Of a DNA stretch of 64,000 nt, positions 32,570-43,020 are shown piece by piece; within the stretch, counting starts at the first letter, position 1; each line of letters begins with the position of its first letter. Position numbers and translations under genes: made by a program. The notes below the pieces were generated by a model, which did not search any database, was not told the DNA's origin, and worked only from the letters and a program-made list of their open reading frames with translations. The stretch lies in assembly GCA_023023105.1 (NCBI GenBank), contig CP083824.1, forward strand, positions 1,550,001 through 1,614,000. The letters are read 5' to 3'. The DNA comes from Enterobacter ludwigii. Its GTDB lineage: Bacteria > Pseudomonadota > Gammaproteobacteria > Enterobacterales > Enterobacteriaceae.

Positions 32570-34688
32570 CGATTTGCTGTTGCAGTCGGCAAATTTCTGG
32601 CAGCAGAGCGATAAGCAGACCAATTTGCTGAAGAACCAGTGGCGCTTTGCTGTCGTTTCCGGGATCCAGATGGGCAATACGTTGAGCCAGTTCATCCAGA
32701 GCCTGTTGAACACGGGGTTCATCCGCTGGCCGGTGATGAAGTGCGTCGTCGACATAACAGACTGCGTCATCCAGCAAGGCGAGGATACCCGGGTTGGTGA
32801 GTTTCTCACGGTGGGCACCCAGCGTAGAAATATAGCTGGTAAAGGTATGATTCAGACAGAGCAGGCGGAACGCTGTCTCACGAATCTCTGCGGTGGCACG
32901 AGGCTCTGTTGACATATTAGAGACAACCGAGGCTAGTTCAGCATCGCTGTTGTGCGCATCCCGGCGTGCGATCCGGTAAGCCAGACGGTTATCGCGGCCC
33001 TGATGGTATTGTTCAAGGATGGCATCAAGATACCGGCAGTTGGCATTCATAGCCCTGTCTAACACGCGTGGCAAATTACGGAAACGCCAGTCTGGCCAGA
33101 TAAAGCTGACAGCCGCCCAGGCGATCGCACAGCCAATCAGGGTGTCAATCACGCGGGGCAGCGCGACTTCAAACCCTTCACCCAGCAGGTTAAAGCAGAG
33201 CAGAACCAGCAGCGTGATGAACATGGTGGCATGGGCGTACTGCACATTGCGAAAGGCGAAGAACAACACACCGGTGATCACGATCAGGATCAGTTGGCCT
33301 TCAATGGACGGCACGAAATAGAGGACCGGCAGCCCAATGGCGACGCCGACCAGCGTGCCGAGAATACGCAGCGCAAGGCGGTGCCGGGTGGCATTGTAGT
33401 TCGGCTGGCAAACGAACAGGCTGGTCAGCAGGATCCAGTAGCCATGTTGCAACCCGGTTATCTGGATAAAGGCATAACCGACGCACAATACCAGCGACAT
33501 TCTCACCGCGTGACGGAAGAGAGCCGACTCTGGGGTAAAGTTTCGGCTCAGCCGCAGCCACATATCGCTAAAGCTGTGGACGCTGTCATCCGCAAGCTGA
33601 TTTTCCGCATCACTCCCGGGTAGCGCCATCGCCTGTTCTGACTCAATGGTCGCCAGTTGAGCATCTATCGCCCGCAGGTTATTCAGCAGATATCCCAGCG
33701 CTTTAATATGTTCCGGTGACGTCCCGCTGGCCTGAACGCGGTCAATTGCCGCATCAAGATGGCTAAACACACGTTCAAAACGGGGGTCATGTTGATAAGG
33801 CGTGCGCAGCAGAATAGAGCGTGCGAGCTGCTGGCATGCCTGGGACTGCATGGACAGCAGACGCTGGAAGCGGAACATCACGTCGCTGTACCGAAACTTT
33901 TCTCGCAGGGCGGCATACTGAACATGCGAGGAGCTGGCACGCTCATGTATATCCTGGGCGGCAAAGTAGTAGTGTAAGGTTCTTCGCGTCCCACGCTGGC
34001 CGCGATCGCCGCGCAGACGGGTAAGCAGTGACGCTTTGGTCTGGTTAAGGGTGGCAACCAGTTGGCCGTTTGCCAGAGCCAGATCGTAGAGCGGGGCCTG
34101 GCTTTCTTCCTCGATATCCGGGTCGAAAAGCCGGGATTTTAGCTCCAGATAGTGAGCTAACTGTTCATAGCTGCGGGCAAGGTTATCCTGCAGAGGGCGT
34201 ACCGGGAAGATCAGATGACCGGTTAGCGTTAGCAGGTTATACCAGATGGCACCCAGCAACAGCAGAACCGGCTGCTGGTACCACTGGTCGTACAGGGAAA
34301 CGCCCAGCATGGTGTAAATGGCGATCAGCAATGCACCAAACGCGATGGTGGCATAGCGCTGCCCAAGGCCGCCCAGCAAAATAAAGCCACTGGTTGAGAG
34401 CGTAAGACCCAGGGCAAACAGCCAGGGCCACGGAAAGAGCAACTCAACGGAAGCGGACGCAATAAAAAAACAGACCAGCGTAATCACCAGGTTACGCAAA
34501 CGTCCGGCCAGACGATCGTCCAGATCCGCCAGCGCCCCCGCAACCACCCCCAGCGTGAGCGGAATGGTGAGCTTGACATCATTCAACCACCACGGCAGAG
34601 CTACCGTGCCGCAAAGCGCGATAAAAATCCTGACGTTATAAAGCCAGGTGCTGTTCCAGGTATAACGGCGAAGCAGTGGGCTTAGCAT
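32526..34688 (-). CDS. yccS: FUSC-family inner membrane protein YccS
   Basis: 720-aa membrane protein of the YccS/YhfK (fusaric-acid-resistance-like) family, function not established. Six membrane segments lie in the N-terminal ~170 residues. A large cytoplasmic domain of about 220 residues follows, then a second six-helix block (from FRHAVRMSLVLCVGYAFIQI) and a C-terminal soluble part. This duplicated arrangement resembles aromatic-acid efflux pumps such as AaeB. It is followed on the same strand by convergent sxy and preceded by yccF 19 bases upstream. Confidence 0.9.
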   Translation of the reverse strand: MLSPLLRRYTWNSTWLYNVRIFIALCGTVALPWWLNDVKLTIPLTLGVVAGALADLDDRLAGRLRNLVITLVCFFIASASVELLFPWPWLFALGLTLSTSGFILLGGLGQRYATIAFGALLIAIYTMLGVSLYDQWYQQPVLLLLGAIWYNLLTLTGHLIFPVRPLQDNLARSYEQLAHYLELKSRLFDPDIEEESQAPLYDLALANGQLVATLNQTKASLLTRLRGDRGQRGTRRTLHYYFAAQDIHERASSSHVQYAALREKFRYSDVMFRFQRLLSMQSQACQQLARSILLRTPYQHDPRFERVFSHLDAAIDRVQASGTSPEHIKALGYLLNNLRAIDAQLATIESEQAMALPGSDAENQLADDSVHSFSDMWLRLSRNFTPESALFRHAVRMSLVLCVGYAFIQITGLQHGYWILLTSLFVCQPNYNATRHRLALRILGTLVGVAIGLPVLYFVPSIEGQLILIVITGVLFFAFRNVQYAHATMFITLLVLLCFNLLGEGFEVALPRVIDTLIGCAIAWAAVSFIWPDWRFRNLPRVLDRAMNANCRYLDAILEQYHQGRDNRLAYRIARRDAHNSDAELASVVSNMSTEPRATAEIRETAFRLLCLNHTFTSYISTLGAHREKLTNPGILALLDDAVCYVDDALHHRPADEPRVQQALDELAQRIAHLDPGNDSKAPLVLQQIGLLIALLPEICRLQQQIATWRSDSPVAQAAH

Positions 34689-34707
34689 AAGCGCGGCCAG
34701 TCCTTAT

Positions 34708-35154
34708 TTACTGAAAACGACGACGAGCGTTTGCTTCACGTGCTGCCTGAGCCACTTCAACCGGAACAACCCTGCGCCCGACGGGCCAAAGGGCGATCGC
34801 GGCGATTTTAAAGTTCGCGATCCCGACCGGAATACCAATAATCGTGATGCACTGGGCAATACCCGCAAAAATATGCATGATGCACAGCCACCAGCCGAAG
34901 AATATCAGCCACAGAATGTTGAGCAGGGTGCCGCCCGTATTCATCAACGCGTTTTTGCTCTCGGGATTCAGCTCGTCAACGTGGATGGCTTCATTTCCAT
35001 ACGGGATGAAGGATAGTTTGGTGATTTCCCAGCATGAGCGGGTCAGAGGGAGTGTGAAAATCAGGACGATGCTCACCAGCGTGGCAAAAAGCCAGGAAAG
35101 GGTGGTGGCAAAACCCCCCAGTACAAAATTCAACACATTCAGAACGGTACGCAT
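34708..35154 (-). CDS. yccF: Inner membrane protein YccF
   Basis: 148-aa protein with YccF domains: paired hydrophobic segments (VLNFVLGGFATTLSWLFATL and ILWLIFFGWWLCIMHIFAGI) and the repeated motif in WEITKLSFIPYGNEAI and IPVGIANFKIAAIALWPVGR. Function is unknown. It lies 19 bases upstream of yccS on the same strand and is divergent from helD, as in E. coli. Confidence 0.9.
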   Translation of the reverse strand: MRTVLNVLNFVLGGFATTLSWLFATLVSIVLIFTLPLTRSCWEITKLSFIPYGNEAIHVDELNPESKNALMNTGGTLLNILWLIFFGWWLCIMHIFAGIAQCITIIGIPVGIANFKIAAIALWPVGRRVVPVEVAQAAREANARRRFQ

Positions 35155-35277
35155 AAATCCTCACTTCCTTTCGATAAAATTAACGCCTAATGATTGTAAC
35201 GTTTTTTTAGGCTGGAGCACCTTAAAACTGGCAGTTAAACTGTCAGGTAAATTATCTCTTTGTGGATTTGGCGGGAC

Positions 35278-37332
35278 ATGGAACTGAAAGCAACTTCATT
35301 AGGCAAACGCCTGGCGCAACACCCCTATGACAGGGTTGTTCTCCTCAATGCCGGGGTGAAAGTCTCCGGAGAACGCCATGAATACCTTATTCCGTTTAAT
35401 CAACTTCTGGCTATCCACTGCAAACGTGGGCTGGTGTGGGGGGAACTGGAGTTCGTTCTGCCTGACGATAAAGTCGTGCGTCTTCACGGCACCGAGTGGG
35501 TGGAGACCCAGCGTTTCCATCATCATCTGAACGCGCTCTGGCAGCAGTGGAGCCAGGACATGAGCGTGATTGCCGCCCAGGTACTGCAGCAGGTGCTGGA
35601 TGATATTGCGCAAAGCAACGCGCAGCAAACATGGCTTACCCGCCAGCAGACCGCCGGGTTACAGCAAAAAATCAGGCAGGCGCTCTCCGCGCTGCCGGTA
35701 TCCGTGACGCGTCTCGATGAGTTCGACAATTGCCGCGATGCCTGGCGTCAGTGCCAGGCCTGGCTGAATGATAAGGATAAAAGCCGGCTCGCCCATAATC
35801 AGGCCTGGACGGACGCCATGCTCACCCAATACGCCGACTTTTTCAGTACGGTGGAGTCTTCTCCGCTCAACCCGGCCCAGGCGCGCGCGGTGGTTAATGG
35901 TGAGCAGTCCTTGCTGGTGCTCGCAGGGGCCGGGAGCGGTAAAACATCGGTGCTGGTGGCGCGCGCGGGCTGGCTGCTGACAACCGGGGAAGCCGTCGCT
36001 GAACAAATTCTGCTTCTGGCTTTTGGCCGCAAAGCTGCCGAGGAGATGGACGAGCGTATCCAGGAGCGCCTGCACACCCGGGATATTACGGCCAGAACCT
36101 TCCATGCTCTGGCGTTGTACATCATTCAGCAGGGCAGCAAAAAAGTGCCTGCAGTGAGTAAACTCGAAAACGACACGCAGGCGCGTCAGGCTTTGTTTAT
36201 CAAAACATGGCGCCAGCAGTGCAGTGAGAAAAAGGCGCAGGCGAAAGGATGGCGTCAGTGGCTGGAGGAAGAACTCAACTGGGAGGTGCCTGAGGGCAGT
36301 TTCTGGCAGGATGAAAAACTGGCGCGTCGACTGGGCTCGAGACTTGACCGCTGGGTAAGCCTGATGCGAATGCACGGCGGATCGCAGGCTGAAATGATTG
36401 AAAGTGCGCCGGAGGAGATCCGCGATCTGTTTTCAAAGCGGGTTAAACTGATGGCTCCGATGCTAAAAGCCTGGAAAACTGCTCTGAAGGCGGAAAATGC
36501 TGTCGATTTCTCTGGCCTTATCCATCAGGCCATTATCCTTCTTCAGAAGGGGCGCTTTGTCAGCCCGTGGAAACATATTCTGGTGGATGAATTCCAGGAT
36601 ATCTCACCGCAACGCGCAGCATTGCTTTCGGCGTTACGGGCGCAAAATAAACATACCTCTCTGTTTGCCGTAGGGGATGACTGGCAAGCCATCTACCGCT
36701 TTAGCGGCGCGCAGCTTTCGCTAACCACCGCGTTTCATCACTATTTTGGCGAAGGCGATCGTAGCGATCTGGATACCACCTACCGCTTCAATTCCCGTAT
36801 TGGTGAAATCGCCAATCGCTTTATCCAGCAGAACCCGCATCAGCTGGCCAAGCCGCTTAATAGCCTGCGGCCAGGAGATAAAAAAGCGGTCACCCTGCTG
36901 GCGGATGACCAACTTGAACCGCTACTGGACAAGCTCAGCGGCTATGCGAAGCCCGATGAACGTATTCTGGTGCTGGCCCGCTACCATCATCTGAAACCCG
37001 CAGCGCTGGAGAAAGCGGCCACGCGCTGGCCGAAACTGCAGCTTGAATTTATGACGATCCACGCCAGTAAAGGCCAGCAGGCCGACTATGTGATTGTTAT
37101 AGGGCTGAAAGACGGTAGCGACGGTTTTCCGGCTCCGGCTCGTGAGTCAGTCATGGAGCAGGCTTTACTGCCGATGCCGGAAGATTTTCCGGATGCCGAA
37201 GAGCGGCGTTTGCTGTATGTGGCCATCACCCGCGCGCGTCACCGCGTGTGGCTGCTGTTCAATAAAGAAGAGCCGTCGGTGTTTGTTGATATTCTGAAGA
37301 ATATTGATGTGCCGGTGGTGCGCAAGCCGTAA
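35278..37332 (+). CDS. helD: DNA helicase IV
   Basis: Superfamily 1 3'-to-5' DNA helicase of the UvrD/Rep group, 684 aa as in E. coli. The N-terminal accessory domain precedes motif I AGAGSGKTS near residue 216. Motif II is VDEFQDISPQR, motif III AVGDDWQAIYRFSG, motif V TIHASKGQQADYV and motif VI RRLLYVAITRARH. The start at 35278 (MELKATSLGKRL) matches the family; an in-frame start 18 bases upstream lacks a ribosome-binding site. Confidence 0.96.
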   Translation: MELKATSLGKRLAQHPYDRVVLLNAGVKVSGERHEYLIPFNQLLAIHCKRGLVWGELEFVLPDDKVVRLHGTEWVETQRFHHHLNALWQQWSQDMSVIAAQVLQQVLDDIAQSNAQQTWLTRQQTAGLQQKIRQALSALPVSVTRLDEFDNCRDAWRQCQAWLNDKDKSRLAHNQAWTDAMLTQYADFFSTVESSPLNPAQARAVVNGEQSLLVLAGAGSGKTSVLVARAGWLLTTGEAVAEQILLLAFGRKAAEEMDERIQERLHTRDITARTFHALALYIIQQGSKKVPAVSKLENDTQARQALFIKTWRQQCSEKKAQAKGWRQWLEEELNWEVPEGSFWQDEKLARRLGSRLDRWVSLMRMHGGSQAEMIESAPEEIRDLFSKRVKLMAPMLKAWKTALKAENAVDFSGLIHQAIILLQKGRFVSPWKHILVDEFQDISPQRAALLSALRAQNKHTSLFAVGDDWQAIYRFSGAQLSLTTAFHHYFGEGDRSDLDTTYRFNSRIGEIANRFIQQNPHQLAKPLNSLRPGDKKAVTLLADDQLEPLLDKLSGYAKPDERILVLARYHHLKPAALEKAATRWPKLQLEFMTIHASKGQQADYVIVIGLKDGSDGFPAPARESVMEQALLPMPEDFPDAEERRLLYVAITRARHRVWLLFNKEEPSVFVDILKNIDVPVVRKP

Positions 37333-37354
37333 CGTCGCCAGGCTTGTTTTTGTG

Positions 37355-37383
37355 AGCCGGGTAAGGCGTAGCCGCCACCCGGC
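37355..37383. repeat. REP element between helD and mgsA
   Basis: GCCGGGTAAGGCGTAGCCGCC followed by ACCCGGC forms the typical REP palindrome with GCCGGGT/ACCCGGC arms. It separates two convergent genes. Confidence 0.8.
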
Positions 37384-37390
37384 TTAAAAT

Positions 37391-37849
37391 TTACTTTAAT
37401 CTTTCAGACAGATAACGCTGATAGTCCGGAATAAGGATATCAACCGGCGAGTTAAACTGCGGCGATTCGATGATAAAATCCGCCGTTGAAAGGTTAGTCG
37501 CCACTGGAATATTCCAGACGGTGGCAAGGCGCAGCAGTGCCTTCACGTCCGGGTCATGCGGAACCGCATTCAGCGGATCCCAGAAGAAAATCAGCACATC
37601 AATTTTCCCCTCAGAAATCTGGGCACCTACCTGCTGATCGCCACCCATCGGGCCGCTCAGCATGGCATTGACCTCAAGACCCGTTTCGCGCTGGATCAGG
37701 TTACCGGTTGTACCGGTCGCCGAGAGGGTGTGCTTTTCCAGCAAAGACTGATGGCGGCGAACCCAGTTAAGCAGCATTTGTTTACAGTGGTCGTGCGCAA
37801 CCAGCGCAATGTGTTTGCGTTCAGGTAGCGTGCGTGTTGTCAGTTCCAT
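37391..37849 (-). CDS. mgsA: Methylglyoxal synthase
   Basis: Converts dihydroxyacetone phosphate to methylglyoxal and phosphate, a bypass that relieves sugar-phosphate stress. The 152-aa product starts [20 protein letters not shown]; the catalytic Asp is in [12 protein letters not shown] and the phosphate-binding site in [10 protein letters not shown]. An in-frame ATG 12 bases upstream (MDTI) is possible but the chosen start gives the E. coli length. GloC, also in this window, acts further along in methylglyoxal detoxification. Confidence 0.96.
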   Translation of the reverse strand: MELTTRTLPERKHIALVAHDHCKQMLLNWVRRHQSLLEKHTLSATGTTGNLIQRETGLEVNAMLSGPMGGDQQVGAQISEGKIDVLIFFWDPLNAVPHDPDVKALLRLATVWNIPVATNLSTADFIIESPQFNSPVDILIPDYQRYLSERLK

Positions 37850-37929
37850 AATCGTATCCATCAGGTTAACTGGCTACACGATGACGGGAACTGTCTGACG
37901 CTGCAAGAGAAAGGCGAAAAAAATGTGGC

Positions 37930-38592
37930 TTATGATGAAGGTTGTTGCTTCGCCCATTGTAAAAAGCGGGCTCGCGTATCCGGATCGGCCTGCTGGAACC
38001 AGAATTTAAGGCGTTGTTCCGTCAGGGTTTGGGACTGAGGAGGAATGACATCCAGTTCAGATACACCGGATAACAGCGTACTGTCGTCTGCCATCATAGT
38101 GGCAAACTGGGGAAGCGATGCGCGTTTACCTGCTTTGTTATAGGTCTGGGTTGCGGCCTCATAATCCGGCCCTTTAGGGGATGTTGTCAACGCCAGAATA
38201 TCAAGCTTCACCGGAATGGGCATCGCATCGCCATCCAGCAGCTCAACGCGTGGCGAGGTGTCAAAGGCCGCAGACTCTTTCTCCGTTTCAAGGCGGGGCA
38301 GGGTGATGTTCACCTGACTGATTTGACGGGTATTAAAACTGACGATCAGCGGCGGGGAGATGTACATCCGTTGTTCATGATTAGCAAGGCCGATCGACTT
38401 TTCTACCCGGAAGACCAGCTGATGAGGCCCGTTATCTAGCTCGATGCTGTCTGCGCCGCGTAATAATGAGCTGGAGACTTTTTTTCCGTCCAGAACCAGC
38501 AGATCAATGTCGGTAGAGAGCCGGAGCGTGGTCGCAAAGACGCAAACCGGCATCACTAATGCAATCACAGCAGTGGCAATTCCGGTTTTCAT
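37930..38592 (-). CDS. csgI: Periplasmic DUF2057 protein, curli inhibitor CsgI (YccT)
   Basis: 220-aa secreted protein with a signal peptide ([20 protein letters not shown]) followed by the DUF2057 domain ([19 protein letters not shown]). In E. coli and Salmonella the orthologue affects curli assembly in the periplasm by acting on CsgA. The length is identical to E. coli YccT. It is transcribed away from the divergent yccU and precedes mgsA on the same strand. Confidence 0.87.
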   Translation of the reverse strand: MKTGIATAVIALVMPVCVFATTLRLSTDIDLLVLDGKKVSSSLLRGADSIELDNGPHQLVFRVEKSIGLANHEQRMYISPPLIVSFNTRQISQVNITLPRLETEKESAAFDTSPRVELLDGDAMPIPVKLDILALTTSPKGPDYEAATQTYNKAGKRASLPQFATMMADDSTLLSGVSELDVIPPQSQTLTEQRLKFWFQQADPDTRARFLQWAKQQPSS

Positions 38593-38765
38593 AGAAGGCT
38601 CCTGTCAGAAATACTGATGTTGCATTAATGTATCTAAATCTTTCGAAAATCATCTTTACTAACATATAGACATATTTCACGGTTTTGCCCTCATACATCT
38701 GTATGGGATGGATGGTTGAGATGTGCGCTTTGGCGTACACTTTGAAAAAAACCAGGAGACAAACC

Positions 38766-39179
38766 ATGAGAGAGAACGATATTGCCGAGATTTTGACCTC
38801 CACGCGCACCATTGCGCTGGTGGGCGCGAGCGATAAACCGGATCGTCCAAGCTATCGGGTCATGAAATACCTTCTCGATCAGGGTTATCACGTTATCCCG
38901 GTGTCACCGAAGGTGGCCGGTAAAAGCTTACTGGGCCAGCAAGGATACGCCACCCTAAACGACGTACCTGAGAAAGTGGATATGGTTGATGTTTTCCGCA
39001 ATTCTGAGGCGGCGTGGGAAGTGGCGCAAGAGGCCATCGCTATCGGCGCGAAAACGCTGTGGATGCAGTTAGGGGTTATTAACGAGCAGGCTGCTGTGCT
39101 GGCTCGCGAGGCTGGTTTGAACGTGGTGATGGACTGCTGCCCGGCGATTGAAATCCCCCGTCTGGGGCTGGCGAAGTAA
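38766..39179 (+). CDS. yccU: CoA-binding protein YccU
   Basis: 137-aa Rossmann-fold CoA_binding_2 domain protein. The N-terminal nucleotide-binding loop is [22 protein letters not shown] and the C-terminal part [18 protein letters not shown] is characteristic. It resembles the CoA-binding domain of acetyl-CoA synthetases (ADP-forming), but its own activity is not known. The ATG at 38766 follows ACCAGGAGACAAACC; open frame upstream of it lacks a suitable start. Confidence 0.92.
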   Translation: MRENDIAEILTSTRTIALVGASDKPDRPSYRVMKYLLDQGYHVIPVSPKVAGKSLLGQQGYATLNDVPEKVDMVDVFRNSEAAWEVAQEAIAIGAKTLWMQLGVINEQAAVLAREAGLNVVMDCCPAIEIPRLGLAK

Positions 39180-39180
39180 T

Positions 39181-39208
39181 AAAAAAAAGCCCGATAATCG
39201 GGCTTTCT
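39181..39208 (+). terminator. yccU terminator
   Basis: Stem AAGCCCGAT/ATCGGGCTT (39187-39195 and 39197-39205) preceded by eight A and followed by TCTTA. It can also serve convergent hspQ through the A tract. Confidence 0.75.
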
Positions 39209-39215
39209 TACACGC

Positions 39216-39563
<348 letters not shown>

Positions 39564-39593
39564 TTATGTGCGGGCAATATTTCTCTTTTCAAG

Positions 39594-40784
39594 TTACATG
39601 ACGCGACAGGCAAACCCTTTCAGATAGAGCCCTTCCGGGTAGGTAGCAATCACCGGGTGATCGGCTGCCTGACGGAACTGCTCTATAAATTGTACATCAC
39701 GGCCAGCATCTATTGCGGCATCGGCGATGATTTTCTGAAATAAATCTGTGGTCATCAAGCCAGAGCAGGAGAACGTAAGCAGCACGCCGCCCGGGTTCAG
39801 CAGCTGAATGGCCAGCATGTTGATATCTTTATACCCGCGGCATGCGCCCATCAGCTGGCTTTTGTTTTCCACAAACTTAGGGGGGTCCATGACGATAACG
39901 TCGAATTTCTCGCCCTGATCGCGATACTTACGCAGCAGTTTGAAGACATCATCGCGAATAAATTCAGCTTTGCTCACATCCAGCTTGTTCAGCTCAACGT
40001 TCTGCTTTGCCACGTCCAGCGCTTCCTGCGAAGTGTCCACGCTCACCACCTGAGCACAGCCACCCATCAGCGCTGAAACGGCAAAACCACCGGTATAGGA
40101 GAAGCAGTTCAGCACGCGTTTATTGGCAACGTACTGACGCGTCGCCAGACGGCTGTCGCGCTGGTCGAGGTAGTAACCCGTTTTGTGGCCGCCCTGAATA
40201 TCCACCAGCAGCTTCATGCCGTGCTCTTCAATCGGCAGCAGGGCAGGCGGCAGCTCGCCTGTCACTGGACCCTGGGTCAGCTCCATGCCCTCTTTTTTGC
40301 GCACCGCCACATCGCTGCGGTCGTAAATGGCGCATTCCGGGAACAGCGTTTGCAGCGCGCTAATCAACGCCGCACGTTGATATTCAGCACCAGCACTCAG
40401 AAGTTGTAGCACCAGGAAGTGACCAAAGCGGTCAATGGTGACGCCCGGCAGGCCGTCGGACTCACCGGCAATCAGGCGGTAGCTGTCCAGTCCGTCGCGT
40501 TTTGCCAGCCAGTCGCGCCACTGCTGCGCCTGCTGCAGACGGCGAACGAAGAAGTCGATGTCGATGGTTTCATCTTTATCGAAGGTCCAGACGCGGGCAC
40601 GGATCTGGGACGCAGGCGAGTAAGCACCTCGCGCTAACCATTTCCCCTGATGGTCAACGATATCAATGGTTTCACCGAGGCTGGCTTTACCTTCCATACG
40701 GGCAACCGCGCCGGAAAAGACCCAGGGATGACGGCGCAGTAATGACTTCTCGCGCCCTTTGGCTAACACTAAACGTACGCTCAT
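39594..40784 (-). CDS. rlmI: 23S rRNA (cytosine-1962-C5) methyltransferase RlmI
   Basis: SAM-dependent methyltransferase of 396 aa with an N-terminal PUA domain ([20 protein letters not shown]) and a C-terminal Rossmann fold. SAM contacts lie in [19 protein letters not shown], and the catalytic motifs are VMDPPKFV and the Cys in [10 protein letters not shown]. The start at 40784 gives the E. coli length; the frame upstream is promoter sequence. Confidence 0.95.
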   Translation of the reverse strand: MSVRLVLAKGREKSLLRRHPWVFSGAVARMEGKASLGETIDIVDHQGKWLARGAYSPASQIRARVWTFDKDETIDIDFFVRRLQQAQQWRDWLAKRDGLDSYRLIAGESDGLPGVTIDRFGHFLVLQLLSAGAEYQRAALISALQTLFPECAIYDRSDVAVRKKEGMELTQGPVTGELPPALLPIEEHGMKLLVDIQGGHKTGYYLDQRDSRLATRQYVANKRVLNCFSYTGGFAVSALMGGCAQVVSVDTSQEALDVAKQNVELNKLDVSKAEFIRDDVFKLLRKYRDQGEKFDVIVMDPPKFVENKSQLMGACRGYKDINMLAIQLLNPGGVLLTFSCSGLMTTDLFQKIIADAAIDAGRDVQFIEQFRQAADHPVIATYPEGLYLKGFACRVM

Positions 40785-40957
40785 AATTTGCTGTTCTGTC
40801 GATTTCAGGAAATGGCGCGTAGAGTAGCACATTCAGCAAGGCGCAATCATCTGCGGATACCGTTGAGCGTTTCGGCACAAAATCAAATCGCTTAAGCACA
40901 TTACGGCATTGTCGCATGCTTTACCTTAGGGCTTCCGGTTCAGCAAAGGAAACCCCC

Positions 40958-41515
40958 ATGAAAAAGCGCAGTGCAATCGCAATAACCGCTCTGGCGGCAA
41001 TGAGTTTTCAGGTTTTAGCAGCAACGCCTTTCCGCATTACCAGCCAGGATATCTCTGGCGAACGCCGGTTGGCGCAACAGCAGGTGTTTGAGGGATTTGG
41101 CTGCCACGGTGGAAATAGCTCTCCACAGCTGGCATGGAAAAATCCGCCCGCCGCGACGAAAAGCTTTGCCGTCACGGTATATGATCCGGATGCGCCCACC
41201 GGTAGCGGCTGGTGGCACTGGACCGTAGCCAATATCCCGGCGAAGACAATGACGCTGCCCGCTGATGCCGGTAACCCGAACGGCGAGAAATTACCTGCCG
41301 GCGTTGTGCAGGGACGTAATGATTTCGGCTATTCTGGTTTCGGCGGTGCATGTCCACCCGCAGGGGATAAGCCTCATCGCTATCAGATTACCGTCTGGGC
41401 CCTGGACGTGGATAAACTGCCCGTCGACAAAAATGCCAGCGGCGCGCTGGTCGGCTTTATGATCAATAGTCACGTGCTGGCAAAGGCTGAGTTAACAGCG
41501 ACCTACAGTAGATAA
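40958..41515 (+). CDS. Secreted PEBP/RKIP-family protein, YbcL-like
   Basis: 185-aa phosphatidylethanolamine-binding-protein-family product with a Sec signal peptide (MKKRSAIAITALAAMSFQVLA), so periplasmic. The ligand-pocket motifs are intact: VTVYDPDAPTGSGWWHWTVANIP and the C-terminal GACPPAGDKPHRYQITVWAL. Closest recognised relative is E. coli YbcL of prophage DLP12, where a variant suppresses neutrophil migration. It is absent between rlmI and acyP in E. coli. An AAAGGAAAC ribosome-binding site precedes the ATG at 40958. The molecular function is unknown. Confidence 0.85.
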   Translation: MKKRSAIAITALAAMSFQVLAATPFRITSQDISGERRLAQQQVFEGFGCHGGNSSPQLAWKNPPAATKSFAVTVYDPDAPTGSGWWHWTVANIPAKTMTLPADAGNPNGEKLPAGVVQGRNDFGYSGFGGACPPAGDKPHRYQITVWALDVDKLPVDKNASGALVGFMINSHVLAKAELTATYSR

Positions 41516-41525
41516 GGATGGCGGA

Positions 41526-42314
41526 GTGCAGGAGTTCCATTTTCGACATAAACATCTCACGGCGGGTGAAGTGAGTGCCAGCAAAATGCATCGCCTGCAT
41601 CAGGTCAAACTCTTTTTTCCGGCTATTTGTCATATTACGCACGGCAGTAAGGTAATTGTTCAGGATGACAACCGGCTGGTGGCGACACGGGATGAGCTCA
41701 TCATTATCCCTGCTAATACGGTGATGGAGATTATCAATCAGCCCGCGAACGGCATGTTTCGATCGGACTTGCTGATGTTGTCTCCGGAGATCGTTGCCGA
41801 GTTTAAAGCGCATTATCTGAAATCCTGGCCGCGCACGACGCTACATTCGCTCTGTGCCCCACTGAGCGAGGGGCTGGCGTTTATGTGGGATAACCTGCTG
41901 CATGCCGTGCGTCAGGATTTACCAGAGGCGCTACAAAAGCATCAGGCCTTTGGTCTTTTACTTGCCTTGCTGCATGATGGCGTGGCAGGTCCGCTGCTTA
42001 TTGAGCGAAATATTAACCTGACCGAACAGGTGCGGCAGTTCATTATGCTGTCGCCCGCCAGAGCCTGGACCGCGCAGGACATCGCCAGCCGTCTGGCCTT
42101 GAGCGTGCCGACGCTTCGCAGACGGTTACGTGAAGAGTCGCAGAGCTTTCGCCAGATTGTGGAGGAGGTGAGGATGGCCGTTGCGCTGTCACAGTTACAG
42201 TCAACCCGATTACCGATTGGCGAAATCGCATTACAATGTGGGTATCTTTCCAGTTCTCGTTTCACCGCCCGTTTCCGGCAACACTATGGCTGTTTACCGA
42301 AAACGCTACGTTAA
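41526..42314 (+). CDS. AraC-family transcriptional regulator, YbcM-like
   Basis: 262-aa regulator with an N-terminal cupin-like effector domain and a C-terminal double helix-turn-helix ([22 protein letters not shown] then [22 protein letters not shown]). The start is a GTG at 41526 with AAGGATGGC upstream, 10 bases after the YbcL-like stop, so it is probably co-transcribed. In E. coli DLP12 ybcL and ybcM also neighbour each other, supporting a conserved cassette. An ATG at residue 21 is an alternative start. Confidence 0.82.
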   Translation: MQEFHFRHKHLTAGEVSASKMHRLHQVKLFFPAICHITHGSKVIVQDDNRLVATRDELIIIPANTVMEIINQPANGMFRSDLLMLSPEIVAEFKAHYLKSWPRTTLHSLCAPLSEGLAFMWDNLLHAVRQDLPEALQKHQAFGLLLALLHDGVAGPLLIERNINLTEQVRQFIMLSPARAWTAQDIASRLALSVPTLRRRLREESQSFRQIVEEVRMAVALSQLQSTRLPIGEIALQCGYLSSSRFTARFRQHYGCLPKTLR

Positions 42315-42325
42315 GGAGAAGCAAA

Positions 42326-42607
42326 ATGGCAAAAGTCTGCACCATCGCCTGGGTTCACGGTGTCGTTCAGGGCGTCGGCTTCCGCTACAGCACCCAGCGC
42401 GAAGCGATTGAGCTTGGGCTAACGGGATACGCGCGAAACATGGATGACGGCAGCGTTGAGGTGGTGGCCTGCGGCGAAGCGGAGCAGGTCGATAAGCTGG
42501 TGGCGTGGCTGAAAGCGGGCGGTCCGCGCAGCGCGCGGGTTGATAAGGTGTTAACAGAACCGCATCAACCCGGTCGGGAATACGTTAATTTCGGTATTCG
42601 CTACTAA
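42326..42607 (+). CDS. acyP: Acylphosphatase
   Basis: 93-aa alpha/beta-plait enzyme that hydrolyses the carboxyl-phosphate bond of acylphosphates. The catalytic Arg is in [18 protein letters not shown] and the catalytic Asn in [25 protein letters not shown] lies directly before the ATG at 42326, 11 bases after the AraC-type gene. The stop overlaps that of convergent tusE by 4 bases. Confidence 0.95.
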   Translation: MAKVCTIAWVHGVVQGVGFRYSTQREAIELGLTGYARNMDDGSVEVVACGEAEQVDKLVAWLKAGGPRSARVDKVLTEPHQPGREYVNFGIRY

Positions 42608-42933
42608 ATACACTTCACCGGTTTTGGCAGGCCGGCAATTTTGGTGGCCTGCTTTGCCGGGCCTTTAGGGAACAGGCGATAGAGATAGCGGCTGTTGCCT
42701 TTCTCTTCGCCGAACTTATTGGCCATGGCTTTGACCAGCATGCGGATAGCCGGAGAGGTGTTGAATTCAAGATAGAACTCGCGGACAAAACGCACCACTT
42801 CCCAGTGTTCGGGGGAGAGGGTGATGGCTTCTTTCTCTGCAATCACTTCCGCCAGCGCTTCGCTCCACTGGCTGCTCTCTTTCAGATAACCGTCGTTATC
42901 GGTCTCAATCTCTTTGCCTTCAAAACTCAGCAT
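42604..42933 (-). CDS. tusE: Sulfur relay protein TusE
   Basis: 109-aa DsrC-family protein that accepts sulfur from TusBCD and passes it to MnmA for 2-thiolation of tRNA wobble uridine. The penultimate Cys that carries the persulfide is present in the C-terminal PVKCI. The start at 42933 ([12 protein letters not shown]) aligns with E. coli; an ATG two codons upstream (MIM) is possible. Confidence 0.95.
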   Translation of the reverse strand: MLSFEGKEIETDNDGYLKESSQWSEALAEVIAEKEAITLSPEHWEVVRFVREFYLEFNTSPAIRMLVKAMANKFGEEKGNSRYLYRLFPKGPAKQATKIAGLPKPVKCI

Positions 42934-42970
42934 AATCATTCACACGTCAGTCAAAAACCGCAACAGTGTA

Positions 42971-43000
42971 CCAAAAAACAAAGCCCCGCATAAGCGGGGC
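42971..43000 (-). terminator. yccA terminator
   Basis: Stem GCCCCGC/GCGGGGC (42983-42989 and 42994-43000), followed on the minus strand by TTTGTTTTTTGG. It lies between the yccA stop and tusE. Confidence 0.82.
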
Positions 43001-43020
43001 CAGGTTCACAGCGCTGTGGC

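Noticed and set aside
32072..32818. 248-codon minus-strand frame across the sxy/yccS junction
   Set aside because: It runs antisense to sxy and out of frame with yccS; both real genes are clearly recognisable.
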